Source: Paucisalibacillus globulus
GTDB lineage: Bacteria > Bacillota > Bacilli > Bacillales > Amphibacillaceae
Length of the DNA: 64,000 nt
Reading direction: 5' to 3'
Assembly: GCF_900184735.1 (NCBI RefSeq)
Contig: NZ_LT855386.1
Location: 289,237 to 353,236 of the forward strand
Notes under the pieces: generated by a model
What the model was told of the DNA's origin: nothing
What the model saw: the letters and a program-made list of their open reading frames with translations, nothing else
The model's database searches: none
In this document: one piece after another, positions 48,178-56,808 of the stretch
Layout of the letters: each line of letters starts with the position of its first letter
How positions within the stretch are numbered: position 1 is the first letter of the stretch
Program-made: the position numbers and the translations under genes

Positions 48178-49590
48178 ATGCTAGAAGAACATTTAAAGAA
48201 GAAGTTACAATCTATTGTCGGTGAAGAAAACTATCAAGATTCTAAAACTAGTTTACTATCTTATTCATATGATGCAACTCCGGGATTTCAATCTCTTCCC
48301 GACGCAGTTATATCACCAAGAAATAAACATGAAGTTGCGGACATTGTGAAGCTTTGTAATCAACATAACATTCCCATTGTACCTCGTGGATCTGGTACTA
48401 ATTTGAGTGCTGGAACAACGCCACTTTATGGCGGAATCGTTTTATTAATGAAACACTTTAATAAAATCTTAGAAATAGATGAAGAAAACCTAACTGTAAG
48501 GACACAACCTGGCGTCATTACACAAACAATAATTGAAGCAGTGGAAGAAAAAGGATTCTTCTATCCTCCTGACCCTAGTTCCATGAAGATATCACAAATT
48601 GGTGGTAACATTAATGAAAATTCTGGTGGCCTTCGCGGATTAAAATATGGTGTAACTCGTGATTATGTAATGGGACTAGAAGTGGTATTACCAAATGGTG
48701 AAATCATAAAAACAGGAGGAAAACTAGCAAAGGATGTAGCAGGTTATGATCTAACGAGATTATTTGTTGGTTCAGAAGGTACTTTAGGAATCGTTACAGA
48801 GGCAACATTAAAACTCATTCCAAAGCCTGAAACAAAGAAAACTATGCTAGTACTCTACCAAAATCTTGATGCTGCAGCAAAATCTGTATCTGCTATCATT
48901 GCCAATAGAATTATCCCTGCTACACTAGAATTTTTAGATCAACCGACATTAAAAGCAGTGGAAGATTTTGCCCAAATCGGCTTACCTACCGATGTAAAAG
49001 CGGTATTAATTATTGAACAAGACGGCCCTATAGAAATTGTCGAACAAGACATGGATAGAATCGCAAAAATCTGCAAGGAAAATCAAGCTATAGAAGTTAC
49101 TTTAGCAAAATCCTCAGAAGATGCAGAAGCACTAACGACTGCAAGGAGAGCAGCATTATCAGCTCTAGCCCGTCTAAGGCCAACTACTATATTAGAAGAT
49201 GCTACTGTACCTCGATCTGAAATTGCTAAGATGGTAAGTGCTATAGAAGAAATAGCCAGAAGAAACCAAGTAACTATTTGTACATTTGGTCATGCTGGCG
49301 ACGGGAACCTCCATCCTACTTGTCTTACCGATATTCGAGATAAACAAGAAATGGAACGTGTTGAAAAAGCATTTGAAGAAATTTTTCACAAGGCTATTGA
49401 GCTGGGTGGAACAATAACGGGTGAGCATGGTGTAGGTGCGATGAAACTTCCCTATCTTCACTTAAAAGTAGGAGAAGCTGGGATTGACTTAATGCGAAAC
49501 ATTAAATTAGCATTTGATCCAAATAGCATTATGAACCCTGGTAAGGTCTTTACAGATATAAACAGGAAAAGAGTGGTGGTTCAAAAATGA
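48178..49590 (+). CDS. glcD: Glycolate oxidase subunit GlcD (FAD)
   Basis: FAD-linked oxidase of 470 aa. FAD_binding_4 domain with IVPRGSGTNLSAGTTP and DPSSMKISQIGGNINENSGG, and a C-terminal FAD-oxidase domain with FGHAGDGNLHPT and TGEHGVGAMK. With GlcF it oxidises glycolate to glyoxylate, donating electrons to the respiratory chain. A D-lactate substrate is possible for relatives. Its stop overlaps the glcF start by 4 bases. Confidence 0.94.
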   Translation: MLEEHLKKKLQSIVGEENYQDSKTSLLSYSYDATPGFQSLPDAVISPRNKHEVADIVKLCNQHNIPIVPRGSGTNLSAGTTPLYGGIVLLMKHFNKILEIDEENLTVRTQPGVITQTIIEAVEEKGFFYPPDPSSMKISQIGGNINENSGGLRGLKYGVTRDYVMGLEVVLPNGEIIKTGGKLAKDVAGYDLTRLFVGSEGTLGIVTEATLKLIPKPETKKTMLVLYQNLDAAAKSVSAIIANRIIPATLEFLDQPTLKAVEDFAQIGLPTDVKAVLIIEQDGPIEIVEQDMDRIAKICKENQAIEVTLAKSSEDAEALTTARRAALSALARLRPTTILEDATVPRSEIAKMVSAIEEIARRNQVTICTFGHAGDGNLHPTCLTDIRDKQEMERVEKAFEEIFHKAIELGGTITGEHGVGAMKLPYLHLKVGEAGIDLMRNIKLAFDPNSIMNPGKVFTDINRKRVVVQK

Positions 49591-50915
49591 AAACAGCTGA
49601 AAGGGAAAGAATCGCACAGGGATTTAAAGAAAAGATGGATTACGATCAAATACTTAATTGTATGCGTTGCGGCTTCTGCCTTCCAAGCTGCCCCACTTAT
49701 ATTGAGTCTGGCATGGATGAATCACAATCACCCCGAGGGCGAATTGCGATGATGAAAGCAGTTGTGGATGGTGAAATGGAGCCGGACGAAGATGTTAAGC
49801 GCTCACTTGATTTATGCCTAGGTTGTAGGGCATGTGAACCGGTTTGTCCATCCGGTGTAAAGTATGGTCACCTTCTAGAACAGGCTCGAGATATAATAAA
49901 TCAAAATAAAAAGCAGTCATTACCAGAGAAAGCTGTGCGGGGAATCGTGTTTAACAATCTTTTCCCACACCAAAATAGAATGGTTGCAGCAACCAACCTA
50001 CTTGGTTTTTATCAACGCTCCGGTCTACAAAAAGTAGCCAGAAAAAGTGGTATCATGAATTTCTTTCCAGAATCGTTAAGCACAATGGAAAAAGTTCTTC
50101 CTTCTGTACCTACAAAGAAAGAACTTAAAAATAGACCAAACCATTTACCTGCTTTAAAAAGACAAAAGAAAAAAGTTGCCTTCTTTTCTGGATGTCTCAT
50201 GGACACCATGTTCATGAAAACAAATGATGCAACCATGAAACTCCTCCAATATGCAGGATGTGAAATAGTTATTCCAGATACTCAAAACTGTTGTGGTGCA
50301 CTTCATGGTCACAGTGGCGAACGGGAAAAATCAAAAGAAATGGCAAAACGAAATATTCAAGCATTTGAGGATGTTGGTGCCGATTACATCATAACAAATG
50401 CTGGTGGTTGTGGAGCTTTCTTAGTAGATTATGATTATTTATTAAAAGATGATATAAATTGGTCTGAACGCGCCAAGGAATTCTCTGCAAAAATTAAAGA
50501 TATTACAAGCATTTTAGTAGAATTAGATTTTGCAAATGAGAATTTAACATTAGATGAACAAATTGTTACGTATCAGGACTCCTGTCATTTAAAAAATGGA
50601 CAAAAAACGTTTATGGAACCAAGGAAGCTGTTACAATCCATTAATGGTGTTACGTATATTGAGATGAAAGATGCAAGTAGATGTTGTGGTTCTGCAGGTA
50701 TTTATAACATCGTAGAATCAGAAATGTCGATGGAAATTTTGGACTATAAGATGGACCAAGCAAAAAAGACAAGAGCAAAAACAATTGTCACAGCAAATCC
50801 TGGCTGTTTACTACAAATGAAACTAGGGATTGAACGTGAGGGTCTATCCGGTACAATGAGAGCTGTTCATATTGTAGATTTCTTATTAGAGGCTTACGAG
50901 AAAGACCACAGATAA
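49587..50915 (+). CDS. glcF: Glycolate oxidase iron-sulfur subunit GlcF
   Basis: Iron-sulfur protein of 442 aa with two 4Fe-4S sites near the N-terminus, CMRCGFCLPSCPTY (Cys25, 28, 31 and 35) and CLGCRACEPVCPSG, and two CCG domains (NCCGALHGH and RCCGSAGIY) in the C-terminal half. It passes electrons from GlcD to quinone. Overlaps glcD by ATGA. Confidence 0.95.
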   Translation: MKTAERERIAQGFKEKMDYDQILNCMRCGFCLPSCPTYIESGMDESQSPRGRIAMMKAVVDGEMEPDEDVKRSLDLCLGCRACEPVCPSGVKYGHLLEQARDIINQNKKQSLPEKAVRGIVFNNLFPHQNRMVAATNLLGFYQRSGLQKVARKSGIMNFFPESLSTMEKVLPSVPTKKELKNRPNHLPALKRQKKKVAFFSGCLMDTMFMKTNDATMKLLQYAGCEIVIPDTQNCCGALHGHSGEREKSKEMAKRNIQAFEDVGADYIITNAGGCGAFLVDYDYLLKDDINWSERAKEFSAKIKDITSILVELDFANENLTLDEQIVTYQDSCHLKNGQKTFMEPRKLLQSINGVTYIEMKDASRCCGSAGIYNIVESEMSMEILDYKMDQAKKTRAKTIVTANPGCLLQMKLGIEREGLSGTMRAVHIVDFLLEAYEKDHR

Positions 50916-50934
50916 CACGGAGTTTGCACAGGTT

Positions 50935-50964
50935 AAGGCTAGTCTAATAAATAGGGCTAGCCTT
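50935..50964. terminator. Bidirectional terminator after glcF
   Basis: AAGGCTAG / CTAGCCTT stem followed by TATTAT, between convergent genes. Confidence 0.65.
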
Positions 50965-50966
50965 TA

Positions 50967-51377
50967 TTATAGAAGCTTTTTAAATCTATTCAATAGTTCT
51001 TCCCCTTCATAACCCTTCTCAATCAATTCACTAAGCATTTCTTCAATTTTACTATTTCTTTTATCAATGATTTTGCCCATAAACATAACATTAATATGTT
51101 TTCCAATTTTATTAATACTATCAATTGAAGTAATGAATGTTGCAGGTGCATTAGTTAATTTGCTTATTTTCACTTCAATCATCACTTGCTCTTGTTTTTC
51201 CTTCATTTCCTTAAAAAACTCTATATATTTTTTATCTAATAATGCCTCTATAAGCCATGTATTATTATCATCCTCCCGGTTAATAATGAGACCATCTAAC
51301 AAATCAATATCTGTTTTCACGATCTCTTCATTTTGACTTTCAACAATTTGTAAAGCTTTTAACAAAAAAGTTTTCAT
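50967..51377 (-). CDS. YwpF-like family protein
   Basis: Protein of 136 aa that opens MKTFLLKALQIVE and has IDLLDGLIINREDDNNTWLIE, which I recall from B. subtilis YwpF, a protein of equal length. It is soluble, with a mixed alpha/beta body (QVMIEVKISKLTNAPATFIT) and a helical C-terminus. Function unknown. A GGGGAG-type site lies before the ATG. Confidence 0.72.
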   Translation of the reverse strand: MKTFLLKALQIVESQNEEIVKTDIDLLDGLIINREDDNNTWLIEALLDKKYIEFFKEMKEKQEQVMIEVKISKLTNAPATFITSIDSINKIGKHINVMFMGKIIDKRNSKIEEMLSELIEKGYEGEELLNRFKKLL

Positions 51378-51532
51378 AATTCTATTCTCCCCCCTTTGTG
51401 TCTTTAGTAATGAATCAGAAAAGAAGTAAATTATTTATCAAGTGTTTATTATTAAGTTTAGTTTACCAAAATTTATCAATAAATGATAACTAATTTAGGC
51501 AGTTATACTAACAATGTATGGAGGTTTCGCCT

Positions 51533-51646
51533 ATGATTTCGCTAGTGATTACAATTTCTTTAATCATCTTTCTGATTGTTTTACTTATGATCCGCGCAAA
51601 CCGTATAACCAAAGCCATTAGTATGAAGGAAAATATGGAAGAATAA
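51533..51646 (+). CDS. 37-residue single-span membrane peptide
   Basis: MISLVITISLIIFLIVLLMI then RANRITKAISMKENMEE: one strongly hydrophobic helix followed by a charged tail. GGAGG lies 8 bases before the ATG. It lies just upstream of repeat copy C. Not recognised. Confidence 0.55.
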   Translation: MISLVITISLIIFLIVLLMIRANRITKAISMKENMEE

Positions 51647-51681
51647 AAAGACATAATTAATTATATAATCATTTAAGTTAC

Positions 51682-52026
51682 GAGGCTGGGACAAAAGAGT
51701 TTTTGATTGTTTAGAATCCGAACGAACATGAAAAGCGCATAGACCCGCTCCGGAAATATACTACGCTTTCCGCGGGCGGCTGGTGAGCCTCCTCAGAGCT
51801 AAAGCTCTTCCGGGGTCTCACCGATGCCTATCCTCCCGCAGCGCATAGACCCGCTCCGGAAATATACTACGCTTTCCGCGGGCGGCTGGTGAGCCTCCTC
51901 AGAGCTAAAGCTCTTCCGGGGTCTCACCGATGCCTATCCTCCCGCAGGAGTCTCCGTATATTTCCGGAGCTGATGTGGCGTTTCGTTCAGGTTTTCAACT
52001 TTTACTTTTAGTTATGTCCCAGCCTC
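51682..52026. repeat. GC-rich palindromic repeat, copy C, in an element with terminal inverted repeats
   Basis: A 345-bp non-coding element bounded by the perfect inverted repeat GAGGCTGGGACA (51682-51693) / TGTCCCAGCCTC (52015-52026), with GAACGAAC / GTTTCGTTC just inside. The core has GCTCCGGAAATATAC and GTATATTTCCGGAGC as 15-bp arms, then GGTGAG/CTCACC and an innermost AGAGCT-AA-AGCTCT. The core runs opposite to copies A and B. One half is duplicated in tandem. Confidence 0.85.
51735..51946. repeat. Exact 106-bp tandem duplication inside repeat copy C
   Basis: Bases 51735-51840 and 51841-51946 are identical, starting GCGCATAGACCCGCTCC. Only the second unit is followed by the closing arm (GGAGTCTCCGTATATTTCC), so the first unit lacks a partner for the outer stem. 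Confidence 0.95.
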
Positions 52027-52107
52027 CTTTTGTTTATTATGTTACTTAGAACAAAAGTTACTGTATAATTAAATCAAAATAACACTTTGTACTGGAGTGT
52101 CAAAGTT

Positions 52108-52830
52108 ATGATACGTGATTTACGTAGAGTTTTTCTTATACTTATACTATTTTTCCTAGTTTCATGTTCGAATAGTGAACCTGCAATCGTAAAAGTAAAT
52201 ACTCCCCCTGAAGAGGTAACAGATGAACCTGAACTTATTGAAGAATTGGTCAATGACGAAGAAGTAGATGAATTTATTGAATTTAAACTAAATGATGAGA
52301 TTTTACGTGTGAATTTAAAACAAATTCCAATTCTTAGTGCCTATCTACACGCAGCTGAAGACAGACAATCCATTATTGAACAAATGGGTATTCAGCAAAT
52401 GGTGAATAAAGAAGAAAATAGTATTTACTTATTAGAATTTGCATGTTTGGAAGATCAATGTTCCTACTTATTATTAGATGAATCAAGTGAAAATACAGGC
52501 TTATTAGTAGCCGACCTGGCGAGTTTCGAACAAGCTACGGTATCGCCGGAACAATCAAAGTTATTACTAAAATTCACTAGGGAATCAAACTATGAATATC
52601 CGTTATCCAATGCAGTTGTAGTTGATTTAGAAAATTGGGAAGTTCTACCGTTAGAGAATGAAACCATTACAAATAATTTATTTGATTTCCAGTGGCCAAT
52701 TTTATCCGTTAATTGGATTGACGATGAAACCATATCCATATCTATTCCCGAAACTCTCGAAACGAATAAAGAACATCCAGATAATACAAATGATAAAGTA
52801 AATGAGGTAATTTTCAAGGTAGGGAAATAA
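52108..52830 (+). CDS. Putative lipoprotein, unknown
   Basis: Protein of 240 aa with a basic start (MIRDLRRVF), hydrophobic core and lipobox FLVSC (Cys near residue 19), followed by an acidic linker (PPEEVTDEPELIEELVNDEEV) and a body with no domain I recognise; repeated short beta-strand-like units (SIYLLEFACLEDQCSYLLLDES) suggest a propeller-like fold. ATG 52108 has GGAG ten bases upstream. It stands between repeat C and the spoVA operon with its own terminator, so it is probably a separate transcript. Confidence 0.72.
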   Translation: MIRDLRRVFLILILFFLVSCSNSEPAIVKVNTPPEEVTDEPELIEELVNDEEVDEFIEFKLNDEILRVNLKQIPILSAYLHAAEDRQSIIEQMGIQQMVNKEENSIYLLEFACLEDQCSYLLLDESSENTGLLVADLASFEQATVSPEQSKLLLKFTRESNYEYPLSNAVVVDLENWEVLPLENETITNNLFDFQWPILSVNWIDDETISISIPETLETNKEHPDNTNDKVNEVIFKVGK

Positions 52831-52883
52831 TAATATTTACCAGTTTTTCTTTAGGATAGACAATAATCAATATGCTAATTACT

Positions 52884-52914
52884 AAAGGTGTTCCAATCCG
52901 GAGCACCTTTTTTA
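52884..52914 (+). terminator. Terminator before the spoVA operon
   Basis: AAAGGTGTTCC / GGAGCACCTTT stem (one G-T type pair), then TTTTTA. Confidence 0.88.
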
Positions 52915-53001
52915 TGTGAATTGGAAACACCTAACAAGTATATTTCGATAATGTTTCAAGATGCTAAATAATGTAGGTTATTTTCTAAAGGAGGAATACT
53001 C

Positions 53002-53208
53002 ATGACAGTTGGAAGTCAAATTAAACAAGCAGTAGCTGGTTTAAAAAGTGTACAAGCAAGTTTCGAGCAATTTGCACTACAAACAGAAAATAAACAAGCA
53101 AAACAGATGTATGAACAGGCTGCACAGCAAGCCCAAAGTATTCTAGATAATGTTGAGCCTCGTGTGCAACAAATCGAACAGGAAGAACCTCAGTACAAGG
53201 GATTTTAA
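53002..53208 (+). CDS. DUF1657 protein, first gene of the spoVA2mob-type operon
   Basis: A 68-residue helical protein: MTVGSQIKQAVAGLKSVQAS at the start, KQAKQMYEQAAQQAQSILD in the middle and EEPQY near the end. DUF1657 proteins open the mobile spoVA2 operon (spoVA2mob) linked to extreme spore heat resistance in Bacillus. AAAGGAGGAAT precedes the ATG. A paralogue is the sixth gene. Role unknown. Confidence 0.92.
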   Translation: MTVGSQIKQAVAGLKSVQASFEQFALQTENKQAKQMYEQAAQQAQSILDNVEPRVQQIEQEEPQYKGF

Positions 53209-53209
53209 C

Positions 53210-53237
53210 TAGAGGAGAGGCTTCCCCTCTCCTCTTC
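53210..53237 (+). other. Intra-operon hairpin after the first DUF1657 gene
   Basis: AGAGGAGAGG / CCCTCTCCTCT around CTTC, directly after the stop codon. It has no T tract, so it could attenuate transcription or stabilise the upstream message. Confidence 0.5.
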
Positions 53238-53263
53238 TACCAAAATAGAACTAGGTGATAATA

Positions 53264-53734
53264 ATGAAAAAGTACCGAATCATAATCATATATGGAATCT
53301 TCACATTGTTAGTATTAATTGGTTGCACGAATGAAGAAGCTAATCCATCTACTTCCCAGGGACAAGTGAATGTATCACAGATTTCATCTAAACAGATTTA
53401 CGACCAGAAATTTGCAAATGAAGCAAAACAATTATTATCCCAAAAAGAAAATGTTCAGAAGGTTTTTGCTGTCAATACAAATGAATTGCTTATTATTGCA
53501 ATAGAAGTTCCCCATCATGAACGGTTTCAACTATCAGAAATTAACAAAAAGTTATCAAAAGAGATGGATAAGAATTTTAAAGGTGATAACTTAACTGTTG
53601 AGCTTGCTACTGATAAAAAGATAATTTTAGAATTAGAAGTGCTTGAAAGACAATTACAAAACAATACCATTAGCCAAAAAGAGCTAAATAAAAAGCTAAA
53701 GCACATTAGCAAATTACTAAAGGAACAAACATAA
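53264..53734 (+). CDS. YhcN/YlaJ-type spore lipoprotein
   Basis: Lipoprotein of 156 aa: signal MKKYRIIIIYGIFTLLVLIG with lipobox LIGC, then SQISSKQIYDQKFANEAKQL, a region VQKVFAVNTNELLIIAIEVP and a charged C-terminus. Same family as YlaJ at 6.1 kb and the second gene of the spoVA2mob operon elsewhere. ATG 53264 has GGTGATAAT upstream. Expected at the spore inner membrane. Confidence 0.85.
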   Translation: MKKYRIIIIYGIFTLLVLIGCTNEEANPSTSQGQVNVSQISSKQIYDQKFANEAKQLLSQKENVQKVFAVNTNELLIIAIEVPHHERFQLSEINKKLSKEMDKNFKGDNLTVELATDKKIILELEVLERQLQNNTISQKELNKKLKHISKLLKEQT

Positions 53735-53768
53735 CACCAATTGGTATAAAAAGAAAGAAGGACTGATT

Positions 53769-54248
53769 ATGGCAGATAAAAAGAAAAAAAACCTCCCTCC
53801 AAATGCTCAAGATTATCAAGATTCTCAAGATAAAAGAGAGGTTAAGCGTCCAATATTAAAAAATTGCATTAAAGCATTTTTAGTGGGTGGATTTATTTGT
53901 TTTATCGGCCAGCTAATTTCTACATTTTATATTTATTATTTTGACTTCACGGAACAAACAGCTGGAAACCCTACTACCGCAACATTAATCTTTATTACCA
54001 TGCTACTAACAGGTTTTGGAGTGTACGATCGTATAGGTCAATTTGCTGGGGCAGGCTCTGCTGTTCCTGTAACCGGATTTGGCAATGCTGTAATCTCAGC
54101 AGCCATTGAGCATCGTACGGAAGGTTTTGTACTTGGAGTCGGTGGTAACATGTTTAAGCTCGCAGGTTCAGTTATTCTGTTTGGTGTTTTCTCCGCATTT
54201 GTTGTGGCATTAATAAAAACCATAATTTTAACATGGGGTGGATTATAA
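53769..54248 (+). CDS. spoVAC: Stage V sporulation protein AC
   Basis: Membrane protein of 159 aa that forms part of the channel for dipicolinic acid in the spore inner membrane. A charged N-terminus (about 35 residues) is followed by four hydrophobic segments; family marks are IKAFLVGGFICFIGQLIST, FAGAGSAVPVTGFGNAVISA and EGFVLGVGGNMFKLAGSVI. Its stop overlaps the spoVAD start by one base (TAATG). Confidence 0.95.
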   Translation: MADKKKKNLPPNAQDYQDSQDKREVKRPILKNCIKAFLVGGFICFIGQLISTFYIYYFDFTEQTAGNPTTATLIFITMLLTGFGVYDRIGQFAGAGSAVPVTGFGNAVISAAIEHRTEGFVLGVGGNMFKLAGSVILFGVFSAFVVALIKTIILTWGGL

Positions 54249-55264
54249 TGTTGACTGGACACCGCACTTGGATATTTGAGAATAATCCCGTCATTATTTC
54301 AACTGGGACTGTTGGAGGTCCATTTGAAGCAAATGGGAACATTCCCCATGCTTTTAACATTTTACACGATGATATGTGGTTAGAACAAGCATCCTTCGAG
54401 AAAGCACAGCAAATGATGATGGAAGAAGCCTGCCAATATGCACTTAAAAATAGCTCCATCCAAAAAGAACAAGTGTCTTTTTTTATCAGTGGAGATTTAA
54501 TAAATCAAATAACACCAACAAGTTTTGCCGCTAAAACAATTGGTTCACCTTACTTTGGTTTATTTAGTGCTTGTGCTACATCAATGGAGAGCTTAGCACT
54601 TGCAGCATTTATGATAAATGCAAATGGTGCAGATTATATACTTAGTGGAACATCTTCACATAATGCAGCAGCTGAGAAACAATTCCGTTATCCAACTGAA
54701 TACGGAGGACAGAAACCTCCTACTGCACAATGGACCGTAACAGGTGCTGGCTGTGCGTTAGTTGCTAAAACAGGTCAAGGTCCAAGAATAACCTCGGCAA
54801 CGATTGGCAAAATTGTCGATATGGGAATGACTGATCCGTTTAATATGGGCGGAGCAATGGCGCCAGCTGCAGTAGATACCATCATGACCCACCTAAAGGA
54901 AAGAAAGGTAGATATTTCGTATTATGATTTGATTATTACTGGTGATTTGGCACATATAGGAAGAGAAGTTGCATTAGATTTACTCCACAAAAACGATATA
55001 AATATACCGGAGGAGAAATTTGTTGACTGTGGTCTAACAGTGTACCGTGAAGATCAACCCGTCTTAGCTGGTGGTAGTGGCCCAGCTTGTTCAGCAGTTG
55101 TAACCTATGGTCATTTCTTGGATTTAATGAAAAAAGGGAAATTGGGAAAAATACTAGTTGTAGCGACTGGGGCCCTTCACTCCCCATTAAGTGTGAATCA
55201 AAAAGATCCAATTCCATGTATTGCTCATGCAGTATCTATAGAAGCTGGGAGTGATGTAACATGA
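54248..55264 (+). CDS. spoVAD: Stage V sporulation protein AD
   Basis: Thiolase-fold protein of 338 aa that binds dipicolinic acid at the spore inner membrane. Key stretches: [58 protein letters not shown], and the dipicolinate-site-like [12 protein letters not shown]. The length is that of B. subtilis SpoVAD. I chose ATG 54248; GGGTGG is upstream. It overlaps spoVAE by ATGA. Confidence 0.96.
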   Translation: MLTGHRTWIFENNPVIISTGTVGGPFEANGNIPHAFNILHDDMWLEQASFEKAQQMMMEEACQYALKNSSIQKEQVSFFISGDLINQITPTSFAAKTIGSPYFGLFSACATSMESLALAAFMINANGADYILSGTSSHNAAAEKQFRYPTEYGGQKPPTAQWTVTGAGCALVAKTGQGPRITSATIGKIVDMGMTDPFNMGGAMAPAAVDTIMTHLKERKVDISYYDLIITGDLAHIGREVALDLLHKNDINIPEEKFVDCGLTVYREDQPVLAGGSGPACSAVVTYGHFLDLMKKGKLGKILVVATGALHSPLSVNQKDPIPCIAHAVSIEAGSDVT

Positions 55265-55611
55265 TTTTTTTCTGGGCATTTGTTATCGGTGGATTTATTT
55301 GTGTAATCGGACAAATCATGTTCGATGTTTTTAAATTGAGTCCGGGTCATACATTGAGTATTCTAGTGGTTTCTGGTGCTATTCTGGATGGATTAGGATT
55401 ATACGAACCCTTAATTGATTTTGCCGGAGCTGGTGCAACAGTACCCATTACAAGTTTCGGGAACTCATTAGTCCATGGAGCTATGCAAGAAGCAGAAAAA
55501 CACGGAATCATCGGTGTCATTACTGGAATGTTTGAGGTTACTAGTTCTGGTATTTCCGCTGCAATCATATTCGGTTTTATCGGAGCTTTACTATTCAAAC
55601 CTAAAGGTTAG
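55261..55611 (+). CDS. spoVAE: Stage V sporulation protein AE (AEb type)
   Basis: Membrane protein of 116 aa with about three helices, paralogous to SpoVAC ([21 protein letters not shown] matches the SpoVAC loop). It completes the C-D-E core of the dipicolinate channel. In spoVA2mob operons only these three spoVA genes are present, as here. Confidence 0.94.
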   Translation: MIFFWAFVIGGFICVIGQIMFDVFKLSPGHTLSILVVSGAILDGLGLYEPLIDFAGAGATVPITSFGNSLVHGAMQEAEKHGIIGVITGMFEVTSSGISAAIIFGFIGALLFKPKG

Positions 55612-55630
55612 AACGTAAGGAGGATAAATG

Positions 55631-55834
55631 ATGACTGTTGGTTCACAAGTAAAAACATGCTATGCGAGTATTAAAAACATCGAAGCAACCTTAGGAATAC
55701 TAGCCAACCAAACGAATGAAGTTGATGCTCGGAATGCTTATCGAGAAACTCAAGAAATGATAACTGAAATAAAGAATGACTTAGAAAAACAGGTCCTAAC
55801 GCTTGCTCGAGAGGAACCACAATACAACCAATAG
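55631..55834 (+). CDS. DUF1657 protein, second copy
   Basis: A 67-residue paralogue of the first gene: MTVGSQVKTCYASIKNIEAT, then a helical region and REEPQY at the end. Two ATG codons (55628, 55631) follow AAGGAGG; the second gives the family start and better spacing. Sixth gene of the spoVA2mob-type operon. Confidence 0.92.
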   Translation: MTVGSQVKTCYASIKNIEATLGILANQTNEVDARNAYRETQEMITEIKNDLEKQVLTLAREEPQYNQ

Positions 55835-55849
55835 AGAGGATTAGTAACT

Positions 55850-56707
55850 ATGCCTGATTGGATTCAAATTATAATTCGTGCGTTCTCCCTCCTTATCATT
55901 TTATTTTTTTTTACGAAATGGTTGGGGATGAAGCAACTATCACAACTAAATATATTTGAGTATATTACTGGCATTGTTTTAGGCGGTATTGTTGCTATCC
56001 ATGTGAGCACATTAGATAGTCCTATTCATTTTGCGTTAATATCTATGTTTATTTGGTTTATCTTCCCTTATCTAGTTGAATTAATTTCCTTAAAGAGCAA
56101 GGCATTTCGCAATTTTACCCAAGGAAAAAGCCGAGTAGTTATTCAAAACGGAAAGATTATGGAAGATAATCTAAAAAAGGAACATTATTCAACAGATGAC
56201 CTATTGGAGAGTCTACGTGAACGAAATATCTTTAAAGTCGCAGATGTAGAATTTGCTGTTCTGGAACCAACAGGCAAACTTAATGTATTACCTAAAAGAG
56301 AAAATCGCCCAATTACAGCAAAAGACCTAGCATTAAAACTTGCTCCCGATCGGGAACCACAAACCGTCATTATGGACGGTAAACCACTACTCGAACCCTT
56401 GGCAAATATATCATTAAATCCTACTTGGTTAGAAACAGAATTAGAAAAAATGAATGTTAGTATAGAAAATGTGTTTTTAGGACAAGTGGATAGTGATGGG
56501 CAATTAACTGTTGATTTATATGATGATACTTTAGCTGTACCAAGCCCCTCCCAGAAACCACTCTTACTGGCAACCATGAACAAATGTCAGGCAGATTTAG
56601 AATTATTTGGTCTGGCAACTAATAATGAAATGTCCAAACAAATGTATCAACGAAATAGTGAAAAGTTACAAAAAGCAATTGATTATATTTCACCCTATTT
56701 ACGTTAA
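55850..56707 (+). CDS. DUF421 (YetF-like) membrane protein with a C-terminal DUF1657-like part
   Basis: Protein of 285 aa: three TM helices (about residues 5-85), then the DUF421 cytosolic domain (FTQGKSRVVIQNGKIMEDNL, AVLEPTGKLNVLPKRENR) and after residue 235 a helical tail (LATMNKCQADLELFGLATNN, KQMYQRNSEKLQKAIDYI) that resembles the DUF1657 proteins of this operon. Seventh gene and, in studied spoVA2mob operons, part of the heat-resistance module. Biochemical role unknown. Strong terminator follows. Confidence 0.9.
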   Translation: MPDWIQIIIRAFSLLIILFFFTKWLGMKQLSQLNIFEYITGIVLGGIVAIHVSTLDSPIHFALISMFIWFIFPYLVELISLKSKAFRNFTQGKSRVVIQNGKIMEDNLKKEHYSTDDLLESLRERNIFKVADVEFAVLEPTGKLNVLPKRENRPITAKDLALKLAPDREPQTVIMDGKPLLEPLANISLNPTWLETELEKMNVSIENVFLGQVDSDGQLTVDLYDDTLAVPSPSQKPLLLATMNKCQADLELFGLATNNEMSKQMYQRNSEKLQKAIDYISPYLR

Positions 56708-56741
56708 AACCCTAATCTTGTAGGGTTTTATTTTTTGCTAA
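56706..56741 (+). terminator. Terminator between spoVA and ger operons
   Basis: AAAACCCTA / TAGGGTTTT stem followed by ATTTTTT. It makes the two clusters separate transcripts. Confidence 0.85.
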
Positions 56742-56808
56742 TGTTACATAATTTTTCCTGTTAGGTGGAAACGTATAAGAAAACGGATAGTTGGAGTTGT
56801 TGTTTTCC

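Noticed and set aside
52915..53001. Possible sigma-G promoter before the spoVA operon
   Set aside because: GTATA and CTAAATA words are present, but the match to the sigma-G consensus is too poor to assert.
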